Below are positions 23,824 through 34,536 of a stretch of 64,000 nucleotides of DNA, piece after piece. The notes beneath the pieces are model-generated. The model was not told where the DNA came from and made no database searches. It saw only the letters and a program-made list of their open reading frames with translations. The DNA comes from Lyophyllum atratum. Lineage: Eukaryota > Basidiomycota > Agaricomycetes > Agaricales > Lyophyllaceae. Position 1 is the stretch's first letter; the number at the start of each line of letters is the position of its first letter. The DNA is taken from the NCBI GenBank assembly GCA_014905825.1, contig JACGCN010000003.1:2356001-2420000 (forward strand). The letters run 5' to 3'. Both the position numbers and the translations under genes were made by a program.

Positions 23824-24847
23824 GATATGAAATGTCTAAGAAATACCTTCCTGCTTTACCTATATAACCTCTGACACCTTGAATCGACGTCACAATGACG
23901 AATGAGTGACGGACAAGGTGACGGATGCTCAACTAGGTGTTCCACTGCGCTCAGAATACGAACAAGCAAAGAATGGCAGAAGTAAAATTAGGGATACAAG
24001 AAAATATCGTTCTTCCGCTTGATTTCTAGAGCGTAGATCACGGTTAGAGGAGGCTTGTCGACGGAATGATTGGGAAGAGTGGGGAATGTTTGCCCTTGTT
24101 AGATGGCACGGCCCGGGACGAAGGCCCGGTCATCCACGAACCCATTGTTCACTATTGTTCAACGTCAACCACCCATTCAATCCTTTGACATAGCTTCACA
24201 CCCCAGTCGCTCCCAGTTCACACTGGCCTCCTCTGCATCCCCTGCTGAACTTGTCAAAACGGTGGAGAATTTTTTTTTCGGCGTGGTGTGAGAGTGGCTG
24301 GATATCAAGTGACCAAAGATGTTCAAGGCTTTGCCTGCCGCTGCTCTTCACTGGGAACCCACTGCTTGGCGTTGCGTTCTTTTTCTGACCAACTGCTTGG
24401 CAAGGTATGCGCGGAACAGTAGGCCACGAACTCTCCAGCGAACGTCATTAGGGTGTCGGAATAGTGCCCAAACCTGGGTTCTCCTCGTTGACGAGATCTC
24501 AGGAAATAACTCGTGACCCATCTGGCTTCTATCGTTTCCTACATGGTGGCTATGTCCCCACTTACGTTTTGCTGCAAACCATACGCTATCTCGATGGTAG
24601 TGAAGCCATCGCTGGACGCGAAGCAATACAGGGTGTTTTTCACGATGTTGTGGCAAAAACTTGGGATGGTCTCCACTCAGTTCCTGCGCAGAAAATTGTC
24701 GTTGGCGTGGGATGGATGCAGCTCACGCGGTGTTGGGTCGATGTGCAACTGCTCTTTTAGTCACACACAAGGAGTGCCGTGGCGGTTCCGATGAGAACTT
24801 TAAAAGCCAGAGGCTCCTGGGCGTAGCCACTTCTATTGCACCCCACC
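23824..24847. other. 1 kb spacer
   Basis: A TTTAAAAG box at 24799-24806 lies about 45 bp before the next ATG. No other feature is supported. Confidence 0.4.
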
Positions 24848-25940
24848 ATGCGTATCCTTTCACTCTTCTCTTTCATAGCGAGCCTCGCGCTTTTCGCCAA
24901 CGCGCAGCGCTTTGTGCGCTTCATATCCACCGACAATCGCGAATACTATGGTGACGCCATATTAGCGGCGGGGTCGACTGATGCCGCCAAAAGCACCCGA
25001 GCTCGTGTCATCGACGGCGATATCTTGGGCGAATTTAAGATCACCAATCAAGTTAGGGTGCGAGAGTCTCTCCTTTGATCTTATTATATACGTCTCATCA
25101 ACGGCTCTAGGCAATCAAAAAGCTTCTCGCACCTCTACCTAGCGAAAGGGTCAGAACAGTCCGTTGCGTTGGACTGAACTATGTTGCCCACATTAACGAG
25201 GTAGAATCGATTGTGGTTTGCCATCCAAAGTGTCAACAACGATGAATCTATAGACTGGCCAAGTGATCCCGAAATGGCCCATTCTCTTCTACAAGGCCTG
25301 GACCGCCCTCAACACTCCAAGCGATCCCATCCCAATCAGCGAGGGCTATCAAACCCAGGGCAACTTCACCTCGACGATGGACTACGAAACCGAGCTCGTC
25401 ATCGTCATCAAGAAGAAGGCATTCAACATCTCTGACGAAGAAGCCCTCGACCACGTGCTTGGATACACCGTCGGCCACGACGTCTCTCACCGCGGCTGGC
25501 AGATCGAACGCGGTGGACTGCCCCAGCCCCAATTCTCCATGGGCAAGGGCGCTGATGGTTGGGCACCGTGGGGGCCTGCGATCGTGTCGACCAATGTGAT
25601 TCCTGACCCGCAAGTCCTGAATATCTGGACGAAGGTCAATGGCGTGACCATGCAGAACTCGAGTACAGCAAACATGATCTTCGGCGTCAAGCACCTTGTC
25701 TCCTTCTTCTCGATGGGGACGACCTTGCTCCCTGGCGATGTGATCTTCACGGGAACGTGCGTATTATCGTTAATTCGTCATTCTACCACATATCTTGAGC
25801 TGATGGGTCGTTTGAACTCCTATAGACCAAGCGGAGTGAACCTGGGGAAGGCGAATCCTGTCTGGTTGACGGATGGAGATGTTGTTGAGGTTGGACTGGA
25901 GAACGTCGGAACTTGCACGAACGCTCTGAAGTATGTTTGA
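24848..25940 (+). CDS. Fumarylacetoacetase-fold (FAH-domain) protein with a signal peptide
   Basis: Four exons: 24848-25051, 25111-25200, 25254-25756 and 25826-25940, coding for 303 residues. The N-terminus MRILSLFSFIASLALFANA is a clear signal peptide. The mature part follows the FAHD1/FAHD2 pattern: CVGLNYVAHINE, then IPKWPILFYKAWTAL. The metal site includes DYETELVIVI, then GYTVGHDVSHRGWQ and FTGTPSGVNLGKANP. FAH-fold proteins hydrolyse or decarboxylate beta-keto acids and normally act in the cytosol or mitochondria, so a secretory signal is unusual. The HDVS and ETE ligand positions are kept, so activity is plausible. What substrate it would meet outside the cell is unknown. Confidence 0.85.
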
Positions 25941-26890
25941 GGTTGCGAAGGTGAGATGGAATCCAGCTGGATGTCAGGAGAAGACCTTACGATACATATA
26001 GAGCTCTTATATTGTCAAACGTAGTGGTTCTATAGTGCGGTACCTTAGCTCTGGACATTACGAGGACTTTCATATTCGCATCTGACCCATTTCTGTCTGT
26101 GACTCTACCGCAACGGCTTGTCCAAAATCAATGTCGAAGTGAGAAGATTTAATCATTTCAAGGACATGCTTCGCTAGACCTTGAGAAGCGCGGTTGTTGA
26201 GGACGGAATATAGTCCAATCAGGTGGCGAAGACGTAAAACGGTACCGTATGTACTTTGTGAACTCTGTCAAAGTCTATCCCGCGTTAGTGACATGAGGTT
26301 CGACTCTTCTAAGCCAGAGTAGTACTTTGTGAACACCTTACCTTTGAGCAGGTGTTCCGTCAACGAATACACCGCCGCGCACGTCGAGACACTTGGTTAA
26401 CCTTAACCTTTGCGAAAATTTGCTTTTATCGACAACGCGAAACAGGACTCCAATTTCTCGAGCGCCAACGAAAGAAAGTGGGGATGGGCAGTCCTCTGCG
26501 ATCAAAGGAATATGCAGTACATCCGTAGGATGTGAGCCTTCAAGCTTCAAGGTTCGACATTCTGTCACGGTCCCACTGCTCTCCTAGGCATCGGCGCACA
26601 GCCTTGTAGATGGCAAGTTGGCACGATCTGCAATACCCGCTCCTCCAGGTTTAGGCATACTATTCAGATTTATCTGAGCCGAACGCGTGTCTCAGGCTTC
26701 CCACGCTGATTGAATCTACGATAACAGGCTTCCAAGTATTCGTCTCAAGCCAACATCCTTTTACAGCCATTCTCACTATTTGTCCAGGGGATTTCGACTC
26801 CAGTCGAAACGTTCTATCAGTATGTTTACTCGGGTCATATATTCTGGCTCAAATTCTCAGTATTTCTCAAAAAGCAGGCAAGAGTATCCT
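25941..26890. other. 0.95 kb spacer
   Basis: No coding feature supported. It includes the presumed 5' region of the F-box gene. Confidence 0.35.
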
Positions 26891-27967
26891 ATGGCATACC
26901 CTTCAATCCATACTCAGATCCCCAATGAACTGCTGGCTGAGATATTTGTGAACGCTTTATCTATAGACGCGGTCGAACTGCCACTGGAGAGCTGGCATGT
27001 TGTTTCACCATGGACCCTATGCCAAATTTGCTCTCGATGGCGGCAAGTGGCTCTCAATGAGCACCGTCTCTGGAATCGTATCCACATTATAGAGTCTGAA
27101 TCAGATCACAAACCCTCCTCCATAGTCCTGGCACATACTGCATTTTCGCGCAGCGGAAGCTTGCCGTTGGAGCTCGCGATATCGCTTTCTACGGATCTGT
27201 CTGAGTACGGCGAACGAGAGACCACGCAGGCATATGACGATCTGTTTTTCACGGATCCGATTCTTAGCCTCATTACGGAATACTCCACCCGCCTCCGGTT
27301 CCTCTCGATAGAGATACCCTCGTTACAGCTAATGGACACTCTCCTACACCTTCCGGAAAAATCCTTCATTTCTCTGGAATCGATACATATCGGGAATCGC
27401 AATAAACACCGCATCGCAGAGGATTCCATGATATGGCGCAGCGCACCTCTTCTTCGTAAGGTTGATATAGAGTTCGGCGAATATCAAAGCCCGACGTTCC
27501 CGCTCACCCTCCATCTCCCGTGGACACAGCTCACAACACTCAAAATGTCATACGGCGGATACGTGCACCCCCTAGTTGCACACGCTGTGGTCGCACAATC
27601 GCCTCAGCTTGCACACTACGAGATCGGTGTCTGGGGTGGACATGGCGATAGAGAAGTATACGACAAGGTGACCGATTACCCCCCGGGGTCGATCATCCAT
27701 CATAGGCTACGCAAACTCCTTGTCGATGTCAGGCAATTTGGTCACTCCGACTTCGACCCCTTCATTCAGCCACTCGTGCTCCCAGCCCTCACCGAGTTCA
27801 AGCTGGTATGGCATGGATATGGTGGCTTGCGTTACGATGAATTCTACGATGAATTCGTGAGGCTTGCGGAACGTTCCCAGTTCCAGCTCAAGATCGCTGT
27901 GTTCCCCGTAAATGCGGAAAGAGATGATCCACGGCTGAAAAGTATTCTCTCTCCTTTGGCAGCCTGA
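26891..27967 (+). CDS. F-box protein
   Basis: An intronless frame. The ATG at 26891 (MAYPSIHTQIPNELLAEIFV) is preferred; an upstream in-frame ATG at 26822 is possible. The F-box is IPNELLAEIFVNALS, then WTLCQICSRWRQVALNEHRL, followed by LWNRI. The rest (about 300 residues) is the leucine-containing C-terminal region typical of the very large Agaricomycete F-box family. The F-box would bind Skp1 in an SCF ubiquitin ligase and the C-terminal part would choose the target, which is unknown. The frame is open to residue 358 with no breaks. Confidence 0.8.
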   Translation: MAYPSIHTQIPNELLAEIFVNALSIDAVELPLESWHVVSPWTLCQICSRWRQVALNEHRLWNRIHIIESESDHKPSSIVLAHTAFSRSGSLPLELAISLSTDLSEYGERETTQAYDDLFFTDPILSLITEYSTRLRFLSIEIPSLQLMDTLLHLPEKSFISLESIHIGNRNKHRIAEDSMIWRSAPLLRKVDIEFGEYQSPTFPLTLHLPWTQLTTLKMSYGGYVHPLVAHAVVAQSPQLAHYEIGVWGGHGDREVYDKVTDYPPGSIIHHRLRKLLVDVRQFGHSDFDPFIQPLVLPALTEFKLVWHGYGGLRYDEFYDEFVRLAERSQFQLKIAVFPVNAERDDPRLKSILSPLAA

Positions 27968-28144
27968 ACCAAAAACTACTATAAATGTAATCCTTTCATT
28001 TTGTATCGCTTTGTTCGACACACGATTGAAAAGGCTGCTCTCTCGAAAACCATCAAGGTCGGTCTCGATTCTTCTGGGCATGCGCCAGTCACATGAACCG
28101 AAACTGCGGTCAACACTGGCATGAAGGTCTGACGCGCTATTGTG

Positions 28145-28415
28145 CAATTGGCTCGAGACTACGTATGCTGTCCGAACGAGTTCGTCGTCACTAATTATGC
28201 AAAGAAGTGCGAACGGATTCAAGTAGAAACTGGCAACTCGTTCCAAACCGAAGGTCCACGTGTTGTCCGAGCTCAGCGGGAGCAGAGATTCGAGGCAAGC
28301 TGAAGATAATTTGAGCTACTCTATTGATATGCACACTTCATCGTCCAATGCCTGTGGATCATCGCCGCTTGTGGGGTATTATTTCCCAAGGGTATTAGTA
28401 GAGGATATACATCCT
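28145..28415 (+). repeat. Diverged direct repeat, left copy
   Basis: Aligns with 29216-29510 in the same orientation. Shared anchors in order are caattggct, gactacgtat, aacgagttcgtc, taattatgcaaa, attcaagta, ttccaaaccgaa, gtccac, gaggc and atacatcct. Identity is roughly 65-70% by eye with indels. The pair brackets the orphan gene at 28651-29116. Confidence 0.7.
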
Positions 28416-28650
28416 GCCCGCCTTTCAATCTCTCCTCGTACCGACTCCATCTACTGCGCTCGCGGTCCAGATTGCTCACGCACTACTGACAGCTTCGCAC
28501 AATCCGCGACGCCCAACGAACAGAAAGATTACATACTTCGCCACATCAGGCGGTTAAGGACAAGGAAGGGTGGAAAGCATCTAGCATGTGTCAGAGTTTT
28601 GAATGGTATGATCGCAGCGATGAGATACGAAAGTAACACTCTACGCACCA

Positions 28651-29116
28651 TCAAACGACCGGTCTGACCCAGTATGGTGGCTCGTCAGTACTCAAAAGCT
28701 TCTGCACCGCCCGAATCTGCTCCAGATCTGCCGCAAGGTTCAACTTCTCGGGCGTCGCGTTCGACGCGACGATGATTGCGTGGCACGGAATATTACGCGT
28801 GCCAGGGTAGGGAACGAGGCCTACCCGGCATGTCTTGGGAATTCTCCGCCTCATATGACCGACCGCCTGGAGTTTGCGATTGAATCCGTTTATGTCCATC
28901 GCGAATTGGTTAAGGTCTGCCCACTCGATTTGCCTTTCTGGAGGAAAAGGGAATGCGAGAACCTTCAGCCCCACACGCGGCCCACGTCGAGGGTCGCGGT
29001 TCATAAGAGGCGGCGCTTCGCCGATGTCGTCGAGCGTAAGAGGTGGCCTTGGTAGTTTCGGTGTCTCAGGGCTCTCGAGAGACTGAGAGTTGTTTGTGTC
29101 ATCTAGTGCGTTATCC
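28651..29116 (-). CDS. Orphan gene, conserved within the window (5' exon unresolved)
   Basis: An open frame enters through a likely acceptor (ttgtacag) at 29117 and ends at 28651. It reads DNALDDTNNSQSLESPETPK and continues with LPRPPLTLDDIGEAPPLMNR. Next come a basic, conserved block (RVGLKVLAFPFPPERQIEWA) and NRKLQAVGHMRRRIP; the C-terminus is PPYWVRPVV. The same block, damaged, sits inverted at 43062-43352, which supports a real coding unit rather than chance. I recognise no family. The acceptor is also present in the second copy. I found no convincing first exon or start. The gene sits between two diverged direct repeats, so it may be cargo of a duplicated or mobile segment. Confidence 0.5.
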
Positions 29117-29215
29117 CTGTACAATGGTCAGTTCTGGAACACGAAACTCGCAGCTTTCGAAGACGCACATGGTATAGGTGTGGAGAGAGGGTGTTTGATG
29201 GGAAATGTTACGAAT

Positions 29216-29510
29216 CAATTGGCTGCAGGAGACTACGTATACGGGTCAGAACGAGTTCGTCTCCACTATGTAATAGTAATTATGCAAAAAGGTGTGAATC
29301 GATTCAAGTACAACTCGGCAACTTCTTCCAAACCGAACGTCCACTTGTCGTCCGAAATCACCGAGAGTCGAGGCCAAGTCGACACTAGAGGCAAGCTAAA
29401 AATATCTTAGGCTATCTATATTTAAACTTCAATGCCGAATGTATCATCGTCGCTGGCGGGGTATATTTCCAGGTCACTGTGTCTACTCTACGTCCAATAC
29501 ATCCTCCAAG
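29216..29510 (+). repeat. Diverged direct repeat, right copy
   Basis: Partner of 28145-28415; see that entry for the shared anchors. It lies between the orphan gene and the ERG1 3' end. Confidence 0.7.
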
Positions 29511-29606
29511 TCATATTAAGAGCCCAGATATAAAATACTTCTTGGGTGCAAAAGTCAACGGTGTGCAGGCGCCAATTACGTTACCAAAATAACAAAGCCC
29601 CCCGTA

Positions 29607-31339
29607 TCACATCATCCTCCACGTCCACACCATCCCACCCATCACCGCCAGCAAAGGCACCGCCGCCGTCAGCAGCACCGAATTCCGCCGCCGCGTGTCG
29701 GCGGGTGCCCACCACCGGATTTCCGACCATAGGAGCGGGCCGAACACGACGCACGCTGTCCAGAACTTTGTGTGGTCGTGTTAGTCGCGCGAAGGTGATT
29801 GAGGAGGGGAGAAGAGGACGTACGACTCGCAGTGCTTTGAGGAATAACGCTGGGTATTCGTATATCCGAGCCACGGTATATACTGGCTTTCCGCCGTCTA
29901 AAGGACGCGTGGGCTGCGGGTGGGTGAACATCACCCAGATGGAATAGAAGGCGACGGAAAAGAAGTGGTTTGCGAGGAGGAGGGGGGAGGGTATTATCCT
30001 AGGCACGAATAGGCGTAAGTTAGGGTAGTATGAGGGAAGCATGAGGGGAACGTACCCGGATAGAAGAGAGACGGGTCCGTTGATACACTCGCCGCCGCAT
30101 TCGAAGTATTTGAAACATCCTGTTCGGAGGACAGCCAACAGTTCGTCTAGAACGGACGATAAGTATCTCAAGCTGCTAGGTAAGCGACTTCAATCTACCA
30201 TCAGCCCCGAAAAGGTCGTAAAGCGCGACACTCAAGATATTAATGGTGGAGGAGAGTGGTTTTCGACTCCAATGCCATTGATGCAGTACGCGCTTCACCG
30301 CACTAGAGTCCGCAAGGTCGGGTATTGAGCCAAGCATGGTCCGGAGCATCACGACGTCGTTCAAGGCAACAGTCATGCCGCCCCCTGTCAGGGGGTGTCG
30401 CATATTCCAAGAATCGCCTAGGAGGATGACACCTTCTTTGGATCCCTGCTCGACCGCCGGAAGGAAAGAATTGGGCATGCGCCGTATGCGGTCCTTGTCA
30501 AGGGCCGCCTGAATGGGTAGATGAAGGGCAGACGGAAGTTGGGGAACGATATTTGTGAGGATATGGGCCTATATAACTGGTCAGGTGTTGTTGGTCGGCA
30601 GAACAAGGTTACGCACTTTGAGGTCGGAGGGTAGAGGTACTTTCACGTCGACAAGCATCCGCGTGTCATGTTCTGAAATTTGATAGAGGAGGACGGGACC
30701 AAATCCCCTTATGAGCGCGACCGTGCCGTGGTTTGGTATAGGTAACCGAGCGTCCTCCAGGACAGCACCTACGAAGTGACTCTTCGTCACCGACTTGGCT
30801 CCAACTTCGCCCATCACTGCGGTCCTGAAGTTCGAGAAACACCCATCTGCGATAACGACAAGTTTCGCATAAAAAGCCTCCTTCTCCGTATCCTTCCTCG
30901 CCGCACGCACACCAATCACCCTACCCGTCTTCTCATCCTCTATCAAGTCCGTGACCGCTGCTTCAATAACGTCCACGCCTTTCGCTCGCTTCGCAGCCGC
31001 CCTCAACGTCATAATGAACCTCCCATGGTGGAAACTTCGCCCTTCATGGTCCCCGGGATACGGTATATGCACAGACTTCCCGTCCTCCACCACACAGTAC
31101 CCTCTAACCGGGATCGCGTCAATACCCTCCAGACACGCCTGCAAGCCCAGTTTCTTCAGCGCAATGACTCCCCCAGGCTGGAGAAGCTCGCCAACGATAC
31201 GGTCTGGTTCAGCAAGTGATCGCTCCAGTAGGGCTATTCGTAGTGGTTTCGACTGAGGCAACGTAGAGAGGGCATGAGCGAGGGAGGAGCCGGCGATGCC
31301 TGCGCCGACAATTAGGACGTCGTAGTCGGCCTTGGGCAT
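29607..31339 (-). CDS. ERG1: Squalene epoxidase (squalene monooxygenase)
   Basis: FAD enzyme of the endoplasmic reticulum that turns squalene into 2,3-oxidosqualene in ergosterol synthesis. The ATG at 31339 opens MPKADYDVLIVGAGIAGSSL, the dinucleotide-binding GxGxxG. Then come ERSLAEPDRIVGELLQPGG (family signature) and VIADGCFSNFR (the DG motif). The second FAD motif is GVILLGDSWNMRHPLTGGGM. After CFKYFECGGECINGPVSLLSG the protein ends in hydrophobic helices, the last reading VMGGMVWTWRMM with a stop at 29607. At least four introns occur, with donors such as AAA|gtgcgt near 30620. All motifs and the membrane tail are intact. This is a single-copy core gene and the target class of allylamines. 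Confidence 0.95.
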
Positions 31340-31887
31340 CTTGTGAAATAGGATTATGAGTGGGCAAGCCTTGGGTATAAATCACGGTCAATAATTTCGG
31401 TAAGGTGGGTCGACATTTCGTGGCTCGGCATCTTCCGACGTCTCGATCGGCCCTCTGAATCGATCACGACCTTTTGTGGTTCTGGAATTGGACCCGTTGG
31501 TCTCGAGCCTCACTGAGTCGAATATCGAGCATGTGTATGCCAAGTTCCAACAAAAATGCGAAGGATACCTGAAAATAACATTGCGTACATAACCTAGATA
31601 TGATATCTCGCATCGGGGGATAGAAAAAATTGAGGGGAAAAATGCAAAACGATAGTCAAGGCTCTCGAAGAGCTTGGGGTTCCAAAGATTGGTATGCAAC
31701 ATTTGGATGCCGGGGCCCCACGGAATCCCCTAGTAAAAGGCGAGGGGATTGTCTGTTTGGGGCCCCGGCTGTTGCTGAACTATAATGGTGCGGTTCCAAG
31801 GCCCCAGATCGGTTTTTGCTTTTTGTTCAGCCCACGGGTCAGGCACGTGATGCAGACATATTCCAACTGCCGACCAGCCTCGACCAG
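31340..31887. other. ERG1 upstream region and left flank of the retroelement
   Basis: A TATA-like ATTTATAC (minus) lies 36-43 bp upstream of the ERG1 ATG. No gene is seen up to the element end at 31888. Confidence 0.4.
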
Positions 31888-32089
31888 ATAAGGCAGACGC
31901 TCTCGTGTCCGCAGAGCGTGCGCAGTCTGGAATACTCAGAGGAGACAAATAAGTGTAAAGTATAATGTGCCGGGAAGATTGACCGGGGTCCTTCGAATCA
32001 AGTCCGTGGACAAGGCGAGCAGAAGCTCCCGGTGAATCTCCGTACGCAAGTAGGCCTGAGTCCCTAAGAGGTGAGACTAACGACTACCC
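31888..32089 (-). repeat. Split repeat B2 (terminal)
   Basis: 202 bp, identical to B1 at 32562-32763. It includes a small inverted repeat CGCTCT/AGAGCG near its outer end. It forms the 3' end of the element. Confidence 0.92.
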
Positions 32090-32202
32090 GCGTTCAAACC
32101 AAATTAAATATGAGGGCAGTTTTTGGTCCAACATGGACACAATCTGCCCCTCATTCAATGACATCATCAATTGATATTGTGCCGTCACGTGAAATTTCCA
32201 TG

Positions 32203-32250
32203 AGTGCTTTTTTCTGCGGCGAAACGTGCGTCGCCGCAGGAAAAAGCACT
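32203..32250. other. Long hairpin in the A2-B2 spacer
   Basis: Two 20 nt arms with one mismatch (left arm AGTGCTTTTTTCTGCGGCGA) enclose an 8 nt loop. It lies in the 306 bp that separates A2 from B2, a place where Ngaro elements usually have little sequence. It could be a structural RNA element, or the remains of an insertion. Confidence 0.75.
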
Positions 32251-32395
32251 TGCTTTTAAATTGATGGGAACAAAAAATAGTCAATGTCTGCCAACATCAG
32301 GGCAAGTTCGAAGTTCGCTACACTTAGCCCGAATAAGCTTTAAGAAATGACATAATATGTTGACATGCAAGAACGTCGAGAGGAGGGTGGGTGGG

Positions 32396-32537
32396 TCGAC
32401 GAGCTAGAATGGCGCGACTGAGAAGAGTGCCTTCAAAGTCGCGCACGCGCCGCCAACTAGGATCATGCTGAGTCAGCCAGTTGGCGGAAGCAGATCTCGT
32501 GTATTGCTCTGCCTTATCTACCACTTGGGCTAGCCGG
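32396..32537 (-). repeat. Split repeat A2 (internal)
   Basis: 142 bp, identical to A1. An inner inverted repeat CGCCAACT (32451-32458) / AGTTGGCG (32479-32486) could be a recombinase or RNA structure site. Confidence 0.92.
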
Positions 32538-32561
32538 CTTCGCACGTAGCCCCAGCTCACA

Positions 32562-32763
32562 ATAAGGCAGACGCTCTCGTGTCCGCAGAGCGTGCGCAGT
32601 CTGGAATACTCAGAGGAGACAAATAAGTGTAAAGTATAATGTGCCGGGAAGATTGACCGGGGTCCTTCGAATCAAGTCCGTGGACAAGGCGAGCAGAAGC
32701 TCCCGGTGAATCTCCGTACGCAAGTAGGCCTGAGTCCCTAAGAGGTGAGACTAACGACTACCC
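32562..32763 (-). repeat. Split repeat B1 (internal)
   Basis: 202 bp, identical to B2. It is separated from A2 by the 24 bp linker 32538-32561, which would correspond to the circle junction in the Ngaro replication model. Confidence 0.92.
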
Positions 32764-33123
32764 ACGCAGAGCATAGCTCAACCGTCGGTCGAACGTTCCC
32801 AACAAGCTATGGGAGGCAACAAATACGTTACACACACAAAAGATATACAAATTGTTCGAAGCACCAATGTCCGTAGAAACAAATATGTCCAGGGATAAAT
32901 GTCTGTAGGTAGGAAGATTGTCAAGTTGTCAAGGCAAGTATGATAAGTGCAGGTGAGGCATAGTAAGGAAGGATTGTCATGAGGGTAAGATGAAATAGGC
33001 AAGGAAGGTACAGTAAGAAGGAATTGTCATGAGGGTAGGATGAAATGTAATACAAGATCTGCTGAAAGTCCGAACTAAAGCAGGTTAGAAGGGAAGCGTG
33101 GGAGAGGCAGAGGGTTAACGCAC
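32764..33123 (-). other. Element 3' non-coding region with a short tandem repeat
   Basis: Lies between the recombinase stop and B1. A unit of about 50 bp containing 'attgtcatgagggta' followed by 'gatgaaat' occurs twice at about 32955-33050. Confidence 0.6.
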
Positions 33124-34536
33124 TCAATTCAAATCGAAAAGGAGGTCATCCTCGCCATTTGGAATACGGTGACGTTGAGCGAACTCTCGCTGGCGAGCGG
33201 CCCATGCACGTGTGATGGCCGCTGGGATAACCAGTTCGAGGCGGCGCCAATAAATCAAGAAGCAGAGGGAAGTCCAACCCCCAATCTTCATAATGATCTC
33301 CGGTGCGACACCCAAGGTGAGTAGCATGAGAGAACCACCAATACGATAGCTGTGACCAAATACTGCGTCCAAACTCGCCGAGCGATAGATGTCGCCCGTG
33401 ACTTTCAGGAAGTGATCGCGCGTCAATGGTGACCAGGAATCACCTTCGCAGAAAGCGAAGAGGGGAGCGTTGGAGTCTGTGATGTTGCTCAGTGATAGAT
33501 GATGCAGTATGGCCGTGACGGGGCAGAGGATGTCGTCAGTGGAAGTCAGAATGCAGTCACCCCCGCGAATGCCGGTCGTCTTCGTCCAAGGTAGGTGGAA
33601 TGAAATAACATGATGGTTATTGACAATTGAGTGGGAGAAATTTGCCTGGCGAGTAACATTCCGTGCGGGCAAGAAAGACGACCGAGAACGGAGGAGGAGT
33701 TCACCAAGTCGACGGCAGCCCCAAAATGCTGTAAGGCCCGCCGCCCAAATTGCGGCGTGGGCAGGGACCGCAAGATCGAGCTCGGAATGTAGGTGACGAA
33801 GGTGGTCTCTGGTAATAGGGCCACGAGGGGGACGTTTGAAAGGCACACCTTGGATATCTGCAGACTTCTGGAGTGAAGTAATCCACCAATCGCGGCCATG
33901 CCAATCCGCCCGGTTATATAAGTGCCACAAACGAAGGCCGTTAAGCCAGTTGCGAATACAATCACCTGTACACTTCCCAATCGAATCAGCGATGAAAGCG
34001 GACAGCAGGATGGTGGACGCGGGCATCCGGAGATTTTCTGTAATTTCCTCCCTATCACAGAACTGTGTGAACCGTAACAAACCCGCACCATATGATTGAC
34101 GAGTGCTGTCAGAAGTTGCTAGCAGGAGATTCTCGAAGATTTTACGTTGGAGGCGAGGGGAAATAGACGAGTCAAGTGAGAGTTGAGCATGTTCAGAATG
34201 GGGAGTTGTCCAAAGCAGGACTCGGCGGTCAGCTGGAACGAGTGGGCGAAACACAGAGTCGATCCAGCGGTTAGCAGGAAGGGGTTTACGGGGTGAACGG
34301 GAAGGTAGAGATTGAGCGGCTGTAGTACGAATAGAGGCTAAATTTTCAGAGGCGTCGGAAGATGGTAGGATGGAACAGAAATTGAGGTCGGAATAAGCAG
34401 GCGGAGAATCGGATAGGATCGAGGAGGGGGTTTCTGACCCGGGTCTGCGTGGAAGGGGAGGATCCATAATAAACACCCCAAAACCCAAGTCAACGACTTC
34501 ACATGAAGCCGTGTGTCTAATACTGTTGTCACTCAT
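33124..34536 (-). CDS. Tyrosine recombinase of the Ngaro element (470 aa)
   Basis: Integrates the extrachromosomal DNA form of the element. The ATG at 34536 overlaps the RT stop (ATGAGTGA), so translation may be coupled. The N-terminal half is Ser/Pro-rich. A core-binding SAM-like part begins near SDSTRQSYGAGLLRF. Catalytic residues of the fold are visible in order: Arg in WGCRRLGELL, the box HSYRIGG (HxxR), then GGWTSLCFLIYWRR with the presumed Tyr nucleophile. The frame is open throughout. Inactivation by point changes cannot be excluded, but no catalytic position I can identify is missing. Confidence 0.88.
   Translation of the reverse strand: MSDNSIRHTASCEVVDLGFGVFIMDPPLPRRPGSETPSSILSDSPPAYSDLNFCSILPSSDASENLASIRTTAAQSLPSRSPRKPLPANRWIDSVFRPLVPADRRVLLWTTPHSEHAQLSLDSSISPRLQRKIFENLLLATSDSTRQSYGAGLLRFTQFCDREEITENLRMPASTILLSAFIADSIGKCTGDCIRNWLNGLRLWHLYNRADWHGRDWWITSLQKSADIQGVPFKRPPRGPITRDHLRHLHSELDLAVPAHAAIWAAGLTAFWGCRRLGELLLRSRSSFLPARNVTRQANFSHSIVNNHHVISFHLPWTKTTGIRGGDCILTSTDDILCPVTAILHHLSLSNITDSNAPLFAFCEGDSWSPLTRDHFLKVTGDIYRSASLDAVFGHSYRIGGSLMLLTLGVAPEIIMKIGGWTSLCFLIYWRRLELVIPAAITRAWAARQREFAQRHRIPNGEDDLLFDLN

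Noticed and set aside
31888..32763. The 202 bp identical repeats as LTRs of a Gypsy or Copia element
   Set aside because: They lie on the same side of the genes, not at both ends, and the element codes for a tyrosine recombinase, not a DDE integrase. The A/B split arrangement explains them fully.
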